In this document: piece after piece, positions 41,777 to 48,661 of the stretch | How positions within the stretch are numbered: position 1 is the first letter of the stretch | Layout of the letters: every line of letters starts with the position of its first letter | Source: Acidobacteriota bacterium | GTDB lineage: Bacteria; Acidobacteriota; Terriglobia; Terriglobales; Acidobacteriaceae | Assembly: GCA_021799405.1 (NCBI GenBank) | Contig: JAJZAL010000004.1 | Coordinates: 1-48,661 of the forward strand | Length of the DNA: 48,661 bases | Direction of reading: 5' to 3' | Notes under the pieces: generated by a model | The model's input: only the letters and a program-made list of their open reading frames with translations | Databases searched by the model: none | Told to the model about the DNA's origin: nothing | Made by a program: the position numbers and the translations under genes

Positions 41777-42238
41777 ATGGCGTTTTGTGTTTCAACGACA
41801 GCGTTCGCCCAGGGAGAGACGATTCCGACGAAGTACACGTGCAGTGGAGCAGATGTATCTCCGCCGCTGAGTTGGAGTGCGCCACCCGCTGGCACGAAGA
41901 GCCTGGTGCTGATTGCCGATGATCCGGATGCGCCGGGCGGCACGTGGTTTCACTGGATGGTTTACAACATACCTGGTCACGCCGGAGGCATCTGGGAAGA
42001 TGTAGCGCCGACGGGCGAACTGCCCGGCGGCATGCTGCAGGGGCGGAACAGCTTTGGAAAAATCGGCTTTGGCGGGCCGTGTCCACCGCGCGGGCAGACG
42101 CATCGGTATTTCTTCCATCTCTATGCACTGGACACAATGCTGAAGCTCAAGGCGGGCGCGTCCCATGTGGAGCTGGAGGGCGCGATGCGCGGCCATGTGA
42201 AGGGTGAAACGGAGTGGATGGGGAGATTCGGGCGCTGA
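41777..42238 (+). CDS. YbhB/PEBP family protein
   Basis: A 153-residue protein of the phosphatidylethanolamine-binding (Raf-kinase-inhibitor-like) family. Family motifs: LIADDPDAPGGTWFHWMVYN and GFGGPCPPRGQTHRYFFHLY. The ligand-pocket His and Pro-Arg-Gly residues are intact. No signal peptide from the chosen ATG at 41777, which has AAGGAGG 7 bases upstream; the frame is open further but without family similarity. Function in bacteria is not well defined. Confidence 0.9.
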   Translation: MAFCVSTTAFAQGETIPTKYTCSGADVSPPLSWSAPPAGTKSLVLIADDPDAPGGTWFHWMVYNIPGHAGGIWEDVAPTGELPGGMLQGRNSFGKIGFGGPCPPRGQTHRYFFHLYALDTMLKLKAGASHVELEGAMRGHVKGETEWMGRFGR

Positions 42239-42345
42239 GATGAAGGTGTGATGCAATGCACATTCGATGGCGCACGAAATTGCCCAGAATATGCTCGTCA
42301 GCTTGAGGACGACCTGGCTTGGTTCTCCCCGCGTGGAGGTGCAAG

Positions 42346-42954
42346 ATGAAATCGAGCAGTGCAAAGAAGGGCACGACACAGGAAAAGCGGTTACGCGACG
42401 AGGTAGGCCGCTCGGGAGTTTATCCGGTATCGGGTCCATTGCCGGAGAGCGACGCGCCGATTCGCGGGCAGTTGGAATGGGGACAAGGCGAACGCGGCGC
42501 CGCAGGTTACGAGAATCATGGTTCGTCGGAGCTGTCGTTTCAGGGCGGCTCCCTGCTCGGTGGGCTGGATGAAGAATGGGCAGAACTCTTTGGAAAAGGC
42601 GCGCGCCAGTCGGTGGATGGACACGAAGTACCGCTGGCCAGCTGGACTTTGTTCTGCAAGTGGTTCACGCGGCATTATGCGGGGATTACCACGACGATTT
42701 CGTTCACGGATGGGCACCCTGGATTTCCGGTTGCAGCGCGGAGATTGCCGCTGGTGAGGCTTGAAGCGCACGTGCTGGAGAACAAGGTCGCAGCCATTTC
42801 AGTGCAGCTTGACCGGAAGCCGACGGACTATCTGCTCAACATTACGGGGCCGAGACGGTTGACCTACATGACGAACGCAAAAGGGTCGCCGAAGTTGGTG
42901 CGCATCGAGCGGGCAGAGGGTGCGGTGGCATTGTCGTTTGAGGGTGCGGCGTAG
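42346..42954 (+). CDS. conserved hypothetical protein, DUF5335-like C-terminus
   Basis: A 202-residue soluble protein from the ATG at 42346 (GGAGG upstream). The first 60 residues are polar with a conserved-looking SGVYPVSGPLPESDAPIRGQ segment. Residues about 75-200 (WAELFGKGARQSVDGHEVPL, HPVRVEL-like HITGPRRLTYM region, VRIERAEGAVALSFEG) look like a DUF5335-type beta domain. I can only suggest the family tentatively. It is the last of five small genes in a row. Confidence 0.55.
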   Translation: MKSSSAKKGTTQEKRLRDEVGRSGVYPVSGPLPESDAPIRGQLEWGQGERGAAGYENHGSSELSFQGGSLLGGLDEEWAELFGKGARQSVDGHEVPLASWTLFCKWFTRHYAGITTTISFTDGHPGFPVAARRLPLVRLEAHVLENKVAAISVQLDRKPTDYLLNITGPRRLTYMTNAKGSPKLVRIERAEGAVALSFEGAA

Positions 42955-42995
42955 GGCCTGTTGTTCACGGTAGAGTGCGCGGCGATGGGAGCCGG

Positions 42996-43883
42996 CTACA
43001 AGCCTTCGCGGAGCAGGCTGCCGACCGGAAGTACGGTGATACGCGGGTCCTCGAGGATGCTTCCGGGAAGCGGGACCGTGTCGGCGCAGAAGATGCGGGA
43101 TACGCCGAGCGACCAGAGGCGGGCCCAATCTGAGCCGGTGAAAAGGCCGTGTGTGACCATGACGACGATTTCTTTGGCGCCGTTGCGGAGGATCATTTCG
43201 CAGGCGGAGGTGAGTGTAGCGCCGGTATCGAGGATGTCATCGAGGATGAGAACGCGCGGCGTCGCTTGACCGCAAAATTCAAGATGCTTTACGCCGGACG
43301 GGTCGCGGCGCTTGCTCAGGTAGGGAACCTCGACGCCGGCGCGTCCCAGTGCATTGTTGAGAGCGCGACAGCGCTGGAGTGCGCCGTGATCAGGGGCAAC
43401 GACGGTGGCATCCGCGAGTCCGAATTTGCGCGCGGCCTCCGCGAAGACACCAGCGGGTGAAACAGACATCAGGGGCATGGGATAGAGCGCCTGGTCGTGC
43501 TCACTGTGTACATCGATAGTTATGACAGTGTCGACGCCCGAGGCGTGCAGAATTGAACCCGTCCATGCTGTGGCGAGACTCTCGCCGGCTTTCTGTTTGT
43601 CCTGACGGCTATAGGCGAGGTAGGGAATGAGCGCAGTGATCCTCTTGCAGCCGTCTTTCTTGAGCGTGTGCGCCAGCAATGCCAGAGAAAGCAGGTTTTC
43701 ATCCGGCGGCGTGATGGAGCCGAGCAGGATGCAGTGGGAGAGATCGAATGGCGTGGCGATGGTGACAAAGATTTCGCCGTTTGCGAACCGGCGAATCTGA
43801 AACTCTCGCTGTTGCAGATACGGATGCAGCGGCTCTGCGAGTGTTTCGAAGCCCGGAAAGGTGAAGAGCGTCATGGTTGCCAT
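42996..43883 (-). CDS. ribose-phosphate pyrophosphokinase-like protein
   Basis: About 295 residues from the ATG at 43883 (43874 is also possible). It keeps the main PRPP-synthetase motifs: RRFANGEIFV, YSRQDKQKAGES (ATP site), DVHSEHDQ (metal site), a KRRDPSG stretch in the flexible-loop region and the PRPP-binding loop VLILDDILDTGATLT. It makes PRPP from ribose 5-phosphate and ATP, or it is a paralog with altered use: its sequence around the catalytic loop is more divergent than in housekeeping Prs enzymes, and it lies apart from purine or ispE genes. Convergent with the DUF5335-like gene. Confidence 0.8.
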   Translation of the reverse strand: MATMTLFTFPGFETLAEPLHPYLQQREFQIRRFANGEIFVTIATPFDLSHCILLGSITPPDENLLSLALLAHTLKKDGCKRITALIPYLAYSRQDKQKAGESLATAWTGSILHASGVDTVITIDVHSEHDQALYPMPLMSVSPAGVFAEAARKFGLADATVVAPDHGALQRCRALNNALGRAGVEVPYLSKRRDPSGVKHLEFCGQATPRVLILDDILDTGATLTSACEMILRNGAKEIVVMVTHGLFTGSDWARLWSLGVSRIFCADTVPLPGSILEDPRITVLPVGSLLREGL

Positions 43884-44600
43884 CCAGCAGCTCGGAGTGT
43901 GCGGTGGTATGGATCTGCGAGGGCGCCGATTGCGGAAACGAGAGGCAGCGCCTGTTACGCTCGCGAGGCAAGGAGCCACCTACGTGATCTGTAGCGCGGC
44001 AGAAGGCGAAGTTCGGTGATGGGGCGCACAGTGATGGATCGCGGGGAGAAATGTTCCGTTGCTTACCAGCCGCCCGCCCGCTATTTGGTGACTCACGGTA
44101 GTGGGAGTGCGATCGCAAGGATGACACATCTTCATGAAGGGAGCGGGGACAGTCGGATTGCGGCAATTTGTTCTGAGAGTGCTGGAGGAACCGGCGGTGC
44201 TTATTCTGAGTGGCGTTTCAGCTGACATCGCGGGCTGATTGCTGGATCTGTCGCTTCCGCTATCGTGCTTTTTGCACACGGCCTGGATGAAATCCGAGCG
44301 GGTAGAACAGGCGAGGGGTTGTGAGCGGCAACGAGAGATAAGACTTATGTTGCTTTGGCCAATGCTATGGTTCGGGAGAACGGGATGCCCAGGAGCTTGT
44401 TGAAAGACAGAATTTCAACCAGGAACCTACCCAATCCATTGCGTGTGCCTGTTTGCCGTTGCACAATTGGCTGCGCCTCGCTCGATGCTTCGGCGCGTTT
44501 TTCAACAAAATTCTGGGCGCGTCAGGCTGGGCAGAGTTGGGGAATTGCCGGATGCTGATTCCAACGCGTCCAATTCGCCAGATGCGTCGGTCCGATGCGG
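43884..44600. other. 717-bp region without a recognisable gene
   Basis: Short open frames on both strands have no recognisable family, no good ribosome-binding sites and no consistent codon bias. Nothing structured stands out. It marks the transition to the gene-poor, compositionally different end of the window. Confidence 0.5.
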
Positions 44601-45221
44601 TTACCGGCTATTTCCTGGGTAAGAACCAGAGGCTTTTCGAGAGGCAGCATGGCATGGTCGATGAAGGAAAAAGAGCAAAGTGCAATCGTGTGCGGGATGC
44701 TGTTCGTGCATGCCCGCCAGGTCTGCGGCCGGAGTACTCGCTTTGGTATTTGAGTTGTGGACGTCACACAACAGTTTGTGTGCCCTGGCACGATCGTTGG
44801 TCTTCGCGTAGCTGTTCAGGGCGCTGAGTACCCATGGTATCTGGGTACGGTCAGGATACAGGGAGTTGGTGGTGAAATATCCGTAAGAATTGCCGTTGGT
44901 GTCGAGAATGACTGGCGGGTGCTGGCCGAGGTCGTTCCATGGGCTCGAGGGAGAGAGGTCAGACCCGAACTCTCCGGAATTGTTCCAGATGCTCTGGGGC
45001 TGCAGGTCCCATCCATAGCGGCCATCTTCGTTACAGATGGATTGTTCGCTCGTCTCTGAACAATTCAGGCAACCGAGGAATGTCTTGTGATGCTTTCCTC
45101 CGTAAAGGAAGATCGTTTTCGATGACTGTGCGCTGCACGCCGGTCCGAATGACGACAGAATGATTGCCGTTCCAATGGTGCAAAGCAGCGCAGACAGGGA
45201 ATACGACCTCATGGATTGCAT
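44601..45221 (-). CDS. secreted small repeat protein of unknown function
   Basis: A 206-residue protein from the ATG at 45221 (45212 is an alternative). Signal peptide MRSYSLSALLCTIGTAIILS to about ACSAQ. The middle has three degenerate 16-residue repeats of the form S-I-x-N-x-x-G-x-Y/F-G (SICNEDGRYGWDLQP, SIWNNSGEFGSDLSP, SPWNDLG), then PPVILDTNGNSYGYFTTN. This pattern is found in small secreted proteins from many bacteria whose function I do not know. The last about 70 residues are unrelated in style and may be read-through after a frameshift. Base composition is lower in GC than the preceding genes. Confidence 0.55.
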   Translation of the reverse strand: MQSMRSYSLSALLCTIGTAIILSSFGPACSAQSSKTIFLYGGKHHKTFLGCLNCSETSEQSICNEDGRYGWDLQPQSIWNNSGEFGSDLSPSSPWNDLGQHPPVILDTNGNSYGYFTTNSLYPDRTQIPWVLSALNSYAKTNDRARAHKLLCDVHNSNTKASTPAADLAGMHEQHPAHDCTLLFFLHRPCHAASRKASGSYPGNSR

Positions 45222-45308
45222 GGTCACAAGAAGAGCGTGGGCGTGCAAGCAATTTTGAGAGTGGCTGACTCCACTTAGTTACCTTGGTACTGCAGACAGG
45301 AGCTGGAA

Positions 45309-45371
45309 CTGGTGGAGCTGTCGCAACAGCGGCGGCGTCCCGATGGGATTCGAACCCCGTGTTACAGCCGT
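45309..45371 (-). other. tRNA/tmRNA 3'-end-like fragment
   Basis: Read on the minus strand, GGGGTTCGAATCCC resembles a T-arm (TTCGAAT loop), followed 24 bases later by CAGCTCCACCA, which equals the usual tmRNA 3' end. The T-stem pairs at only 3 of 5 positions, no matching 5' acceptor strand is present nearby and the spacing is wrong for an intact tRNA or tmRNA. It may be a remnant of an attachment site, or chance. Confidence 0.25.
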
Positions 45372-45567
45372 TAAAATGACCGTCTGTTTCGTAACTTCTT
45401 GAAACGAAACGGCACGGAAGGCGCCACAAGGTCCTTTCAGATAAAGTGGGAACCGGTAACCGGACTATTACGGGAGGATGATCGAAGATGCTCTATAGCC
45501 GTCGCGCACGGAGCCAGAGCTACCATCCATCCTATGAATCTCTTCCGCAGAATCTCCCCGGTTCGAC

Positions 45568-45714
45568 GTGTGCATCGCACAGCGAGCTAATCCGGAACTG
45601 CGGCGCGAGGGACGTCCGTACCGCGAAATTGCTTTCTTCTTTCGCGAGCGTCTGGGATTGTACGTTGCGATCAGCACGATTCAAGCATCTGCGAAAGCGC
45701 GTGCCAGATCCTGA
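45568..45714 (+). pseudogene. remnant of a small HTH-like protein gene
   Basis: The frame reads PELRREGRPYREIAFFFRER then LGLYVAISTIQASAKARARS before a stop. That resembles the short helix-turn-helix proteins encoded on plasmids and conjugative elements (REIA and STI positions). The 5' end is cut off by a stop at 45535-45537, and the only possible start is a GTG without a ribosome-binding site. Probably a decayed gene. Confidence 0.3.
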
Positions 45715-46008
45715 AAGCGTACATAGTTCGAACTGCTGCTGATCGAGGTTATATAGGCGGCATCATCGAGGCTCACTTCCATCGCCGCTCCTAAGGCAAA
45801 GCCGATTCTTCGGGAGATCGGTGGCAACCATGAATGATTTGGCCTACCGGGCAACCGATCATCCAGGAACTCGGCCAACGACGCATCCGTCCTGGACCAT
45901 CTACTGAATCAGGCATGCTGACTCAGCCGCCGCCTGATACGATTTCCTCGTAGGTGTCAATCCAGAAGCGCCGCTTGCGAGCTAACGAAGGAAGGATTTT
46001 GGATTGGT

Positions 46009-47757
46009 ATGCGTCTTGCTGAAGCATTGCAGATTGCCGGACGAAAAGGCGGCACGCTCGATAGGTCTGTTCACCTGCTTACCGGATTTTCCCCCTTGCA
46101 CTTAGAGACCTTTTTAAAGGCTTATCTGCAATTACGCTTTTCGAATGATTCGATCCGCATTCATACGGGCCTATATGGCGACCTGGAAGGAAATCTGGAG
46201 AGAGCGCTTGAACAGCCATCCGAAGGCTCCATTATTTTTCTGGAATGGGAGGATATCGATACCCGGCTTGGTTTTCGTGGGAGCGGTGGCTGGACGGTAG
46301 CGAAGATCGAAGATATAGCTTTACAGGTCAAAGCGAAGCTTGCGCGATTGTTGACGAAAATTGAAGCATTGACCCGGACGGCGCCGGTTGTTCTCGTTTC
46401 TCCTACCTTGCCCCTTCCCCTGCTTGTTCATTCTTCGCCTGTGCTGGCCAGCAAGTGCGAAGTTCTCCTCAATGTTCACTTAGGAGAGTTTTTAGCCAAA
46501 GTCTTTTTACTTCCCGGGATTCGGTTGCTTAGTTCCCTGAACCTTGCTCAGGAGTCTCCCTTCCAAAGTCGCCACGATGTAAATCTAGAATTGGCGGTGG
46601 GTTTTCCATACACGATTGGACACGCCGATACGCTCGCTCGCCTTTCCGTCAACTCCCTGTTCCCGGGTGTGCCGAAAAAGGGTCTGATCACCGATCTTGA
46701 TCAGACCTTATGGAAAGGCATCCTCGGCGACGTGGATGTGCATGGCGTATCGTGGTCCCTCAATGACAAAGCTCAAGTCCACGGGCTTTATCAGCAACTG
46801 CTGGATTCGCTCGCGGAAGCCGGGGTGCTTTTAGCAATTGCTTCGAAAAATGATCCCCAACCGGTGAGCGCGGCGTTGCTGAGAACCGACCTCCTTTTGC
46901 GAGCGGAGACATTTTATCCTGTCGAAACCGGCTGGGGACGCAAATCCGACGCCGTGGGCCGGATCTTGAAGGCATGGAATGTCGGTGCTGACAGCGTAGT
47001 CTTTGTAGACGACAGTCCGATGGAATTGTCTGAGGTTTCTGAGAGATTCCCGCTCATCGAATGCTTGCAGTTTCAGCCTTCCGATCCTGTTGAGATATTG
47101 GCCCTGCTCAAGCGTCTGCGGGAATTGTTCGGAAAGGAAGAGGTCCAGGAGGAAGATCGCCTGCGCGCAGCAAGTTTACGCAGCGTGTCCAAGTTGCAGG
47201 ACGAGGTCGTGGAAGCCGGTTCCACTGAATTTATCGCACGGCTCAATGCAAGGGTCACTTTCGAGCCTGTCGATGGCAACCAGAAACGTGCGTTCGAATT
47301 GGTGAATAAGACCAATCAATTCAATCTCAATGGCATGCGGTACACCGAGGCGGAGTGGCAGACGCGGCTAAACCGTCCCGGCACGTTTCTGACCACTGTT
47401 TCTTATGAGGATCGCTTCGGTCAGTTAGGGCGAATCGCAGTTCTCGGAGGTTACTTCGAAGGCGGCCGATGCATCGTGGATATTTACGTGATGAGTTGCA
47501 GGGCCTTCTCGCGACTCATTGAATTTCAGATTCTGCGGCAATTGTTTGAAAGGTCCGGAGCCAAATCGATTTTATTGAGATTCAAACCTACTGAAAAGAA
47601 TGGCCCCATGCAAACATTTCTGAGTCAACTCAATTTGTCTGGGTTCACTATTAGAGGTGAGGTCGAACTATCGGCAGCGGATTTCTCCGCAGTTTGCCCA
47701 ATGCTAAATCACGAGGTCATCGAGCAGTGGACGATGCAACAATCAGAGAGAAGTTAG
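46009..47757 (+). CDS. FkbH-like HAD-IIIC family protein
   Basis: A 582-residue protein. Residues about 1-210 are an N-terminal SGNH-like region. The HAD core follows: motif I Asp229-Leu-Asp231-Gln-Thr233 in GLITDLDQTLW, motif II in LAIASKNDP and motif IV Asp334-Asp335 in VVFVDDSPMEL. The C-terminal part (about 420-560) is GNAT-like (VNKTNQFNLNGMRYTEAEWQ). FkbH proteins load glyceryl units from 1,3-bisphosphoglycerate onto an acyl carrier protein for polyketides or surface glycans. The overlapping ACP gene supports this. Codon use is clearly more AT-rich than in the genes before 44,000. Confidence 0.88.
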   Translation: MRLAEALQIAGRKGGTLDRSVHLLTGFSPLHLETFLKAYLQLRFSNDSIRIHTGLYGDLEGNLERALEQPSEGSIIFLEWEDIDTRLGFRGSGGWTVAKIEDIALQVKAKLARLLTKIEALTRTAPVVLVSPTLPLPLLVHSSPVLASKCEVLLNVHLGEFLAKVFLLPGIRLLSSLNLAQESPFQSRHDVNLELAVGFPYTIGHADTLARLSVNSLFPGVPKKGLITDLDQTLWKGILGDVDVHGVSWSLNDKAQVHGLYQQLLDSLAEAGVLLAIASKNDPQPVSAALLRTDLLLRAETFYPVETGWGRKSDAVGRILKAWNVGADSVVFVDDSPMELSEVSERFPLIECLQFQPSDPVEILALLKRLRELFGKEEVQEEDRLRAASLRSVSKLQDEVVEAGSTEFIARLNARVTFEPVDGNQKRAFELVNKTNQFNLNGMRYTEAEWQTRLNRPGTFLTTVSYEDRFGQLGRIAVLGGYFEGGRCIVDIYVMSCRAFSRLIEFQILRQLFERSGAKSILLRFKPTEKNGPMQTFLSQLNLSGFTIRGEVELSAADFSAVCPMLNHEVIEQWTMQQSERS

Positions 47758-47975
47758 TGCGTTGCTTTTCGGCGGTATTTCCGGACTTGAACCCAGATGA
47801 AATCGAGTCCGCGAACATTGAAAACACGAGCGGGTGGGATTCCATCGCCCATGTCACCGTGCTCACACTGATCGGCGAGGAGTTTGGAATCAATATCGAT
47901 TTCGACCGGTTCTCGGGTGCTGCTTCGTTCGAGGCGTTCGTTGCCCAGCTCAGAGAATCTGCGTCGATTCACTGA
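47727..47975 (+). CDS. acyl carrier protein
   Basis: An 82-residue ACP. The phosphopantetheine serine is Ser39 in the motif GWDSIAHV, and the helix pattern before and after is typical. It probably starts at the GTG at 47727, preceded by GAGG, and overlaps the FkbH gene by 31 bases in another frame. Likely the carrier for the glyceryl (or derived lactyl or acetyl) group activated by the FkbH protein. Confidence 0.85.
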   Translation: MDDATIREKLVRCFSAVFPDLNPDEIESANIENTSGWDSIAHVTVLTLIGEEFGINIDFDRFSGAASFEAFVAQLRESASIH

Positions 47976-48101
47976 CGTTATTCTGAGCAGGTAATGCACG
48001 CAATCGTGCATTCGCCAAATTCGTAAATTATGCGAGGGATTCGGCGCACACCGGCTTCTTTGTGAGATGTCCTGACCGTAGCCGAAAATATTTCGCGAGA
48101 G

Positions 48102-48593
48102 TTACTTTTTATCAAGCGGTCGTAATCCGGAAATAAACTCTCGATGTGAGGTATTCATCGTAAACGGTACCGTGACTTTTCCAAGCACTCTTGATTTTTG
48201 GCTTCCGAAGAGCGCGTGGCTCGGCACACTCGACGAAACAATGGATGACGCAGCGATCACAGAGCCTTCACCAATTGTCACTGTTTCCCCAACGGATACT
48301 GAGATTAGTGCGTTTGCTCCGATGAAAACATCCTTTTCAATCACGATGCGTCCAGGACCGCGGGTATGTGCAATCAGAATCGAGCGGAGACAGATCTGGG
48401 CGCCGTCGTGGATTTCGATGCATTCAGGATATTCGTTTTCCAGATAGACGTCGTCTCCGATGAAGACATGGCCGTAAATACGGACGCCGCGTAATTTGTG
48501 AAGAAACGGTCGAAAGGAAGTCGAACCTGGGGCAAACCGCGCGATGAGTGCGAGAATCCGGTTTGCCGATCTTCTAAAGAGAGATTTCTTCAT
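48102..48593 (-). CDS. hexapeptide-repeat acyltransferase (LbH)
   Basis: A 163-residue left-handed beta-helix acyltransferase of the maltose/galactoside acetyltransferase type. Hexapeptide repeats start near residue 37 (GVRIYGHVFIGDDVYLE, GRIVIEKDVFIGANALIS, TIGEGSVIAASSIVSSSVPS). The catalytic-type His is in the LIAHTRGPG loop. It probably acylates a sugar of a surface polysaccharide. It is convergent with the FkbH-ACP pair, so transcription is separate, but the three may serve the same pathway. Confidence 0.85.
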   Translation of the reverse strand: MKKSLFRRSANRILALIARFAPGSTSFRPFLHKLRGVRIYGHVFIGDDVYLENEYPECIEIHDGAQICLRSILIAHTRGPGRIVIEKDVFIGANALISVSVGETVTIGEGSVIAASSIVSSSVPSHALFGSQKSRVLGKVTVPFTMNTSHREFISGLRPLDKK

Positions 48594-48625
48594 GCTTCCC
48601 CCGTCGTCTTCAGTAAGCGTCCGCT

Positions 48626-48661
48626 TCAGGCCGTGTAGACGTGGTTGGCGTCGTGCTTGAC
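48626..48661 (-). CDS. possible C-terminal end of a further gene
   Basis: On the minus strand the frame VKHDANHVYTA ends in TGA at 48626-48628, and the rest lies outside the window. It is too short to identify. It lies 32 bases upstream of the acyltransferase gene on the same strand, as an operon partner would. Confidence 0.3.
   Translation of the reverse strand, partial: VKHDANHVYTA

Larger units (their letters stand above)
45222..46008. other. 787-bp gene-poor region with gene remnants
   Basis: It contains a tRNA/tmRNA-end-like fragment (45309-45371) and a broken HTH-like frame (45568-45714). Otherwise there is no intact gene. Together with the AT-rich genes after it, this is consistent with the edge of an inserted segment. 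Confidence 0.4.

Noticed and set aside
44016..44827. Several overlapping short open frames on both strands
   Set aside because: None has a recognisable product or start signal, and the one coding frame with a signal peptide (44601-45221, minus) explains part of the region.
45309..45371. An intact tRNA or tmRNA gene
   Set aside because: Only a T-arm-like part and a distant CAGCTCCACCA are present. The T-stem has mismatches, no acceptor partner strand or tmRNA 5' sequence was found nearby, so only a fragment is reported at low confidence.

Overview
The window looks like chromosome from an Acidobacteriota bacterium of the class Terriglobia (Acidobacteriales type). This is inferred from gene style, not from a marker gene. 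The signs are a roughly 1,100-residue Oar-like TonB-dependent receptor, many secreted TPR and sugar-active proteins, a DUF5695-type hydrolase, a BNR-repeat (VPS10-like) protein, an HPF-cold-shock fusion and high GC. No rRNA, intact tRNA, CRISPR array or complete insertion sequence was seen.

Layout. 1-7,018: the 3' end of a TonB-dependent receptor gene and three secreted TPR proteins. 7,200-10,817: a LacI-type regulator divergent from a secreted glutaminase-A-like protein, with a 14-bp operator-like palindrome between them. 10,992-13,782: an orphan HypA, then a MarR regulator divergent from YceI and pirin genes around a perfect 18-bp palindrome. 13,988-18,734: a two-gene operon for a DUF5695 protein and a GH127-type beta-L-arabinofuranosidase. 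19,376-23,345: a haem-binding ferric-reductase-like membrane protein and a large BNR-propeller protein. 23,531-29,660: a compact six-gene operon that encodes a full route from trans-4-hydroxy-L-proline to 2-oxoglutarate: epimerase, three-subunit D-hydroxyproline dehydrogenase, deaminase and semialdehyde dehydrogenase. A GntR/FCD regulator is divergent from it (29,843), followed by a secreted DPP-IV-like peptidase (30,803) and a convergent GH39-like glycosidase (33,202).

The most interesting reading is that 13,988-34,887 is a utilisation locus for hydroxyproline-rich plant cell-wall glycoproteins (extensin or arabinogalactan-protein type). GH127 enzymes act on beta-L-arabinofuranosyl chains carried on hydroxyproline. 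DPP-IV-like peptidases cut proline-type dipeptides, and the operon burns the free hydroxyproline. A similar 12-bp element (core TGTATCC or TGTATGC) lies at or just after the -10 box of the DUF5695-GH127 operon, the hydroxyproline operon and the peptidase gene. This suggests one GntR regulon.

From 35,124 to 43,883 the genes are mainly housekeeping and stress-related: Tex, an HPF-cold-shock fusion, an HhH protein, a universal stress protein facing a perfect CRP-like site, a run of five small conserved proteins (BON-SRPBCC, HhH, thiamine-binding fold, PEBP, DUF5335-like) and a PRPP-synthetase-like enzyme. After about 44,000 the sequence becomes gene-poor and then AT-richer. It holds an odd repeat-bearing secreted protein, a tRNA/tmRNA-3'-end-like fragment, a gene remnant, and an FkbH-like protein with an acyl carrier protein and a hexapeptide acyltransferase. 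This end may be the edge of a transferred surface-glycan or secondary-metabolite island.
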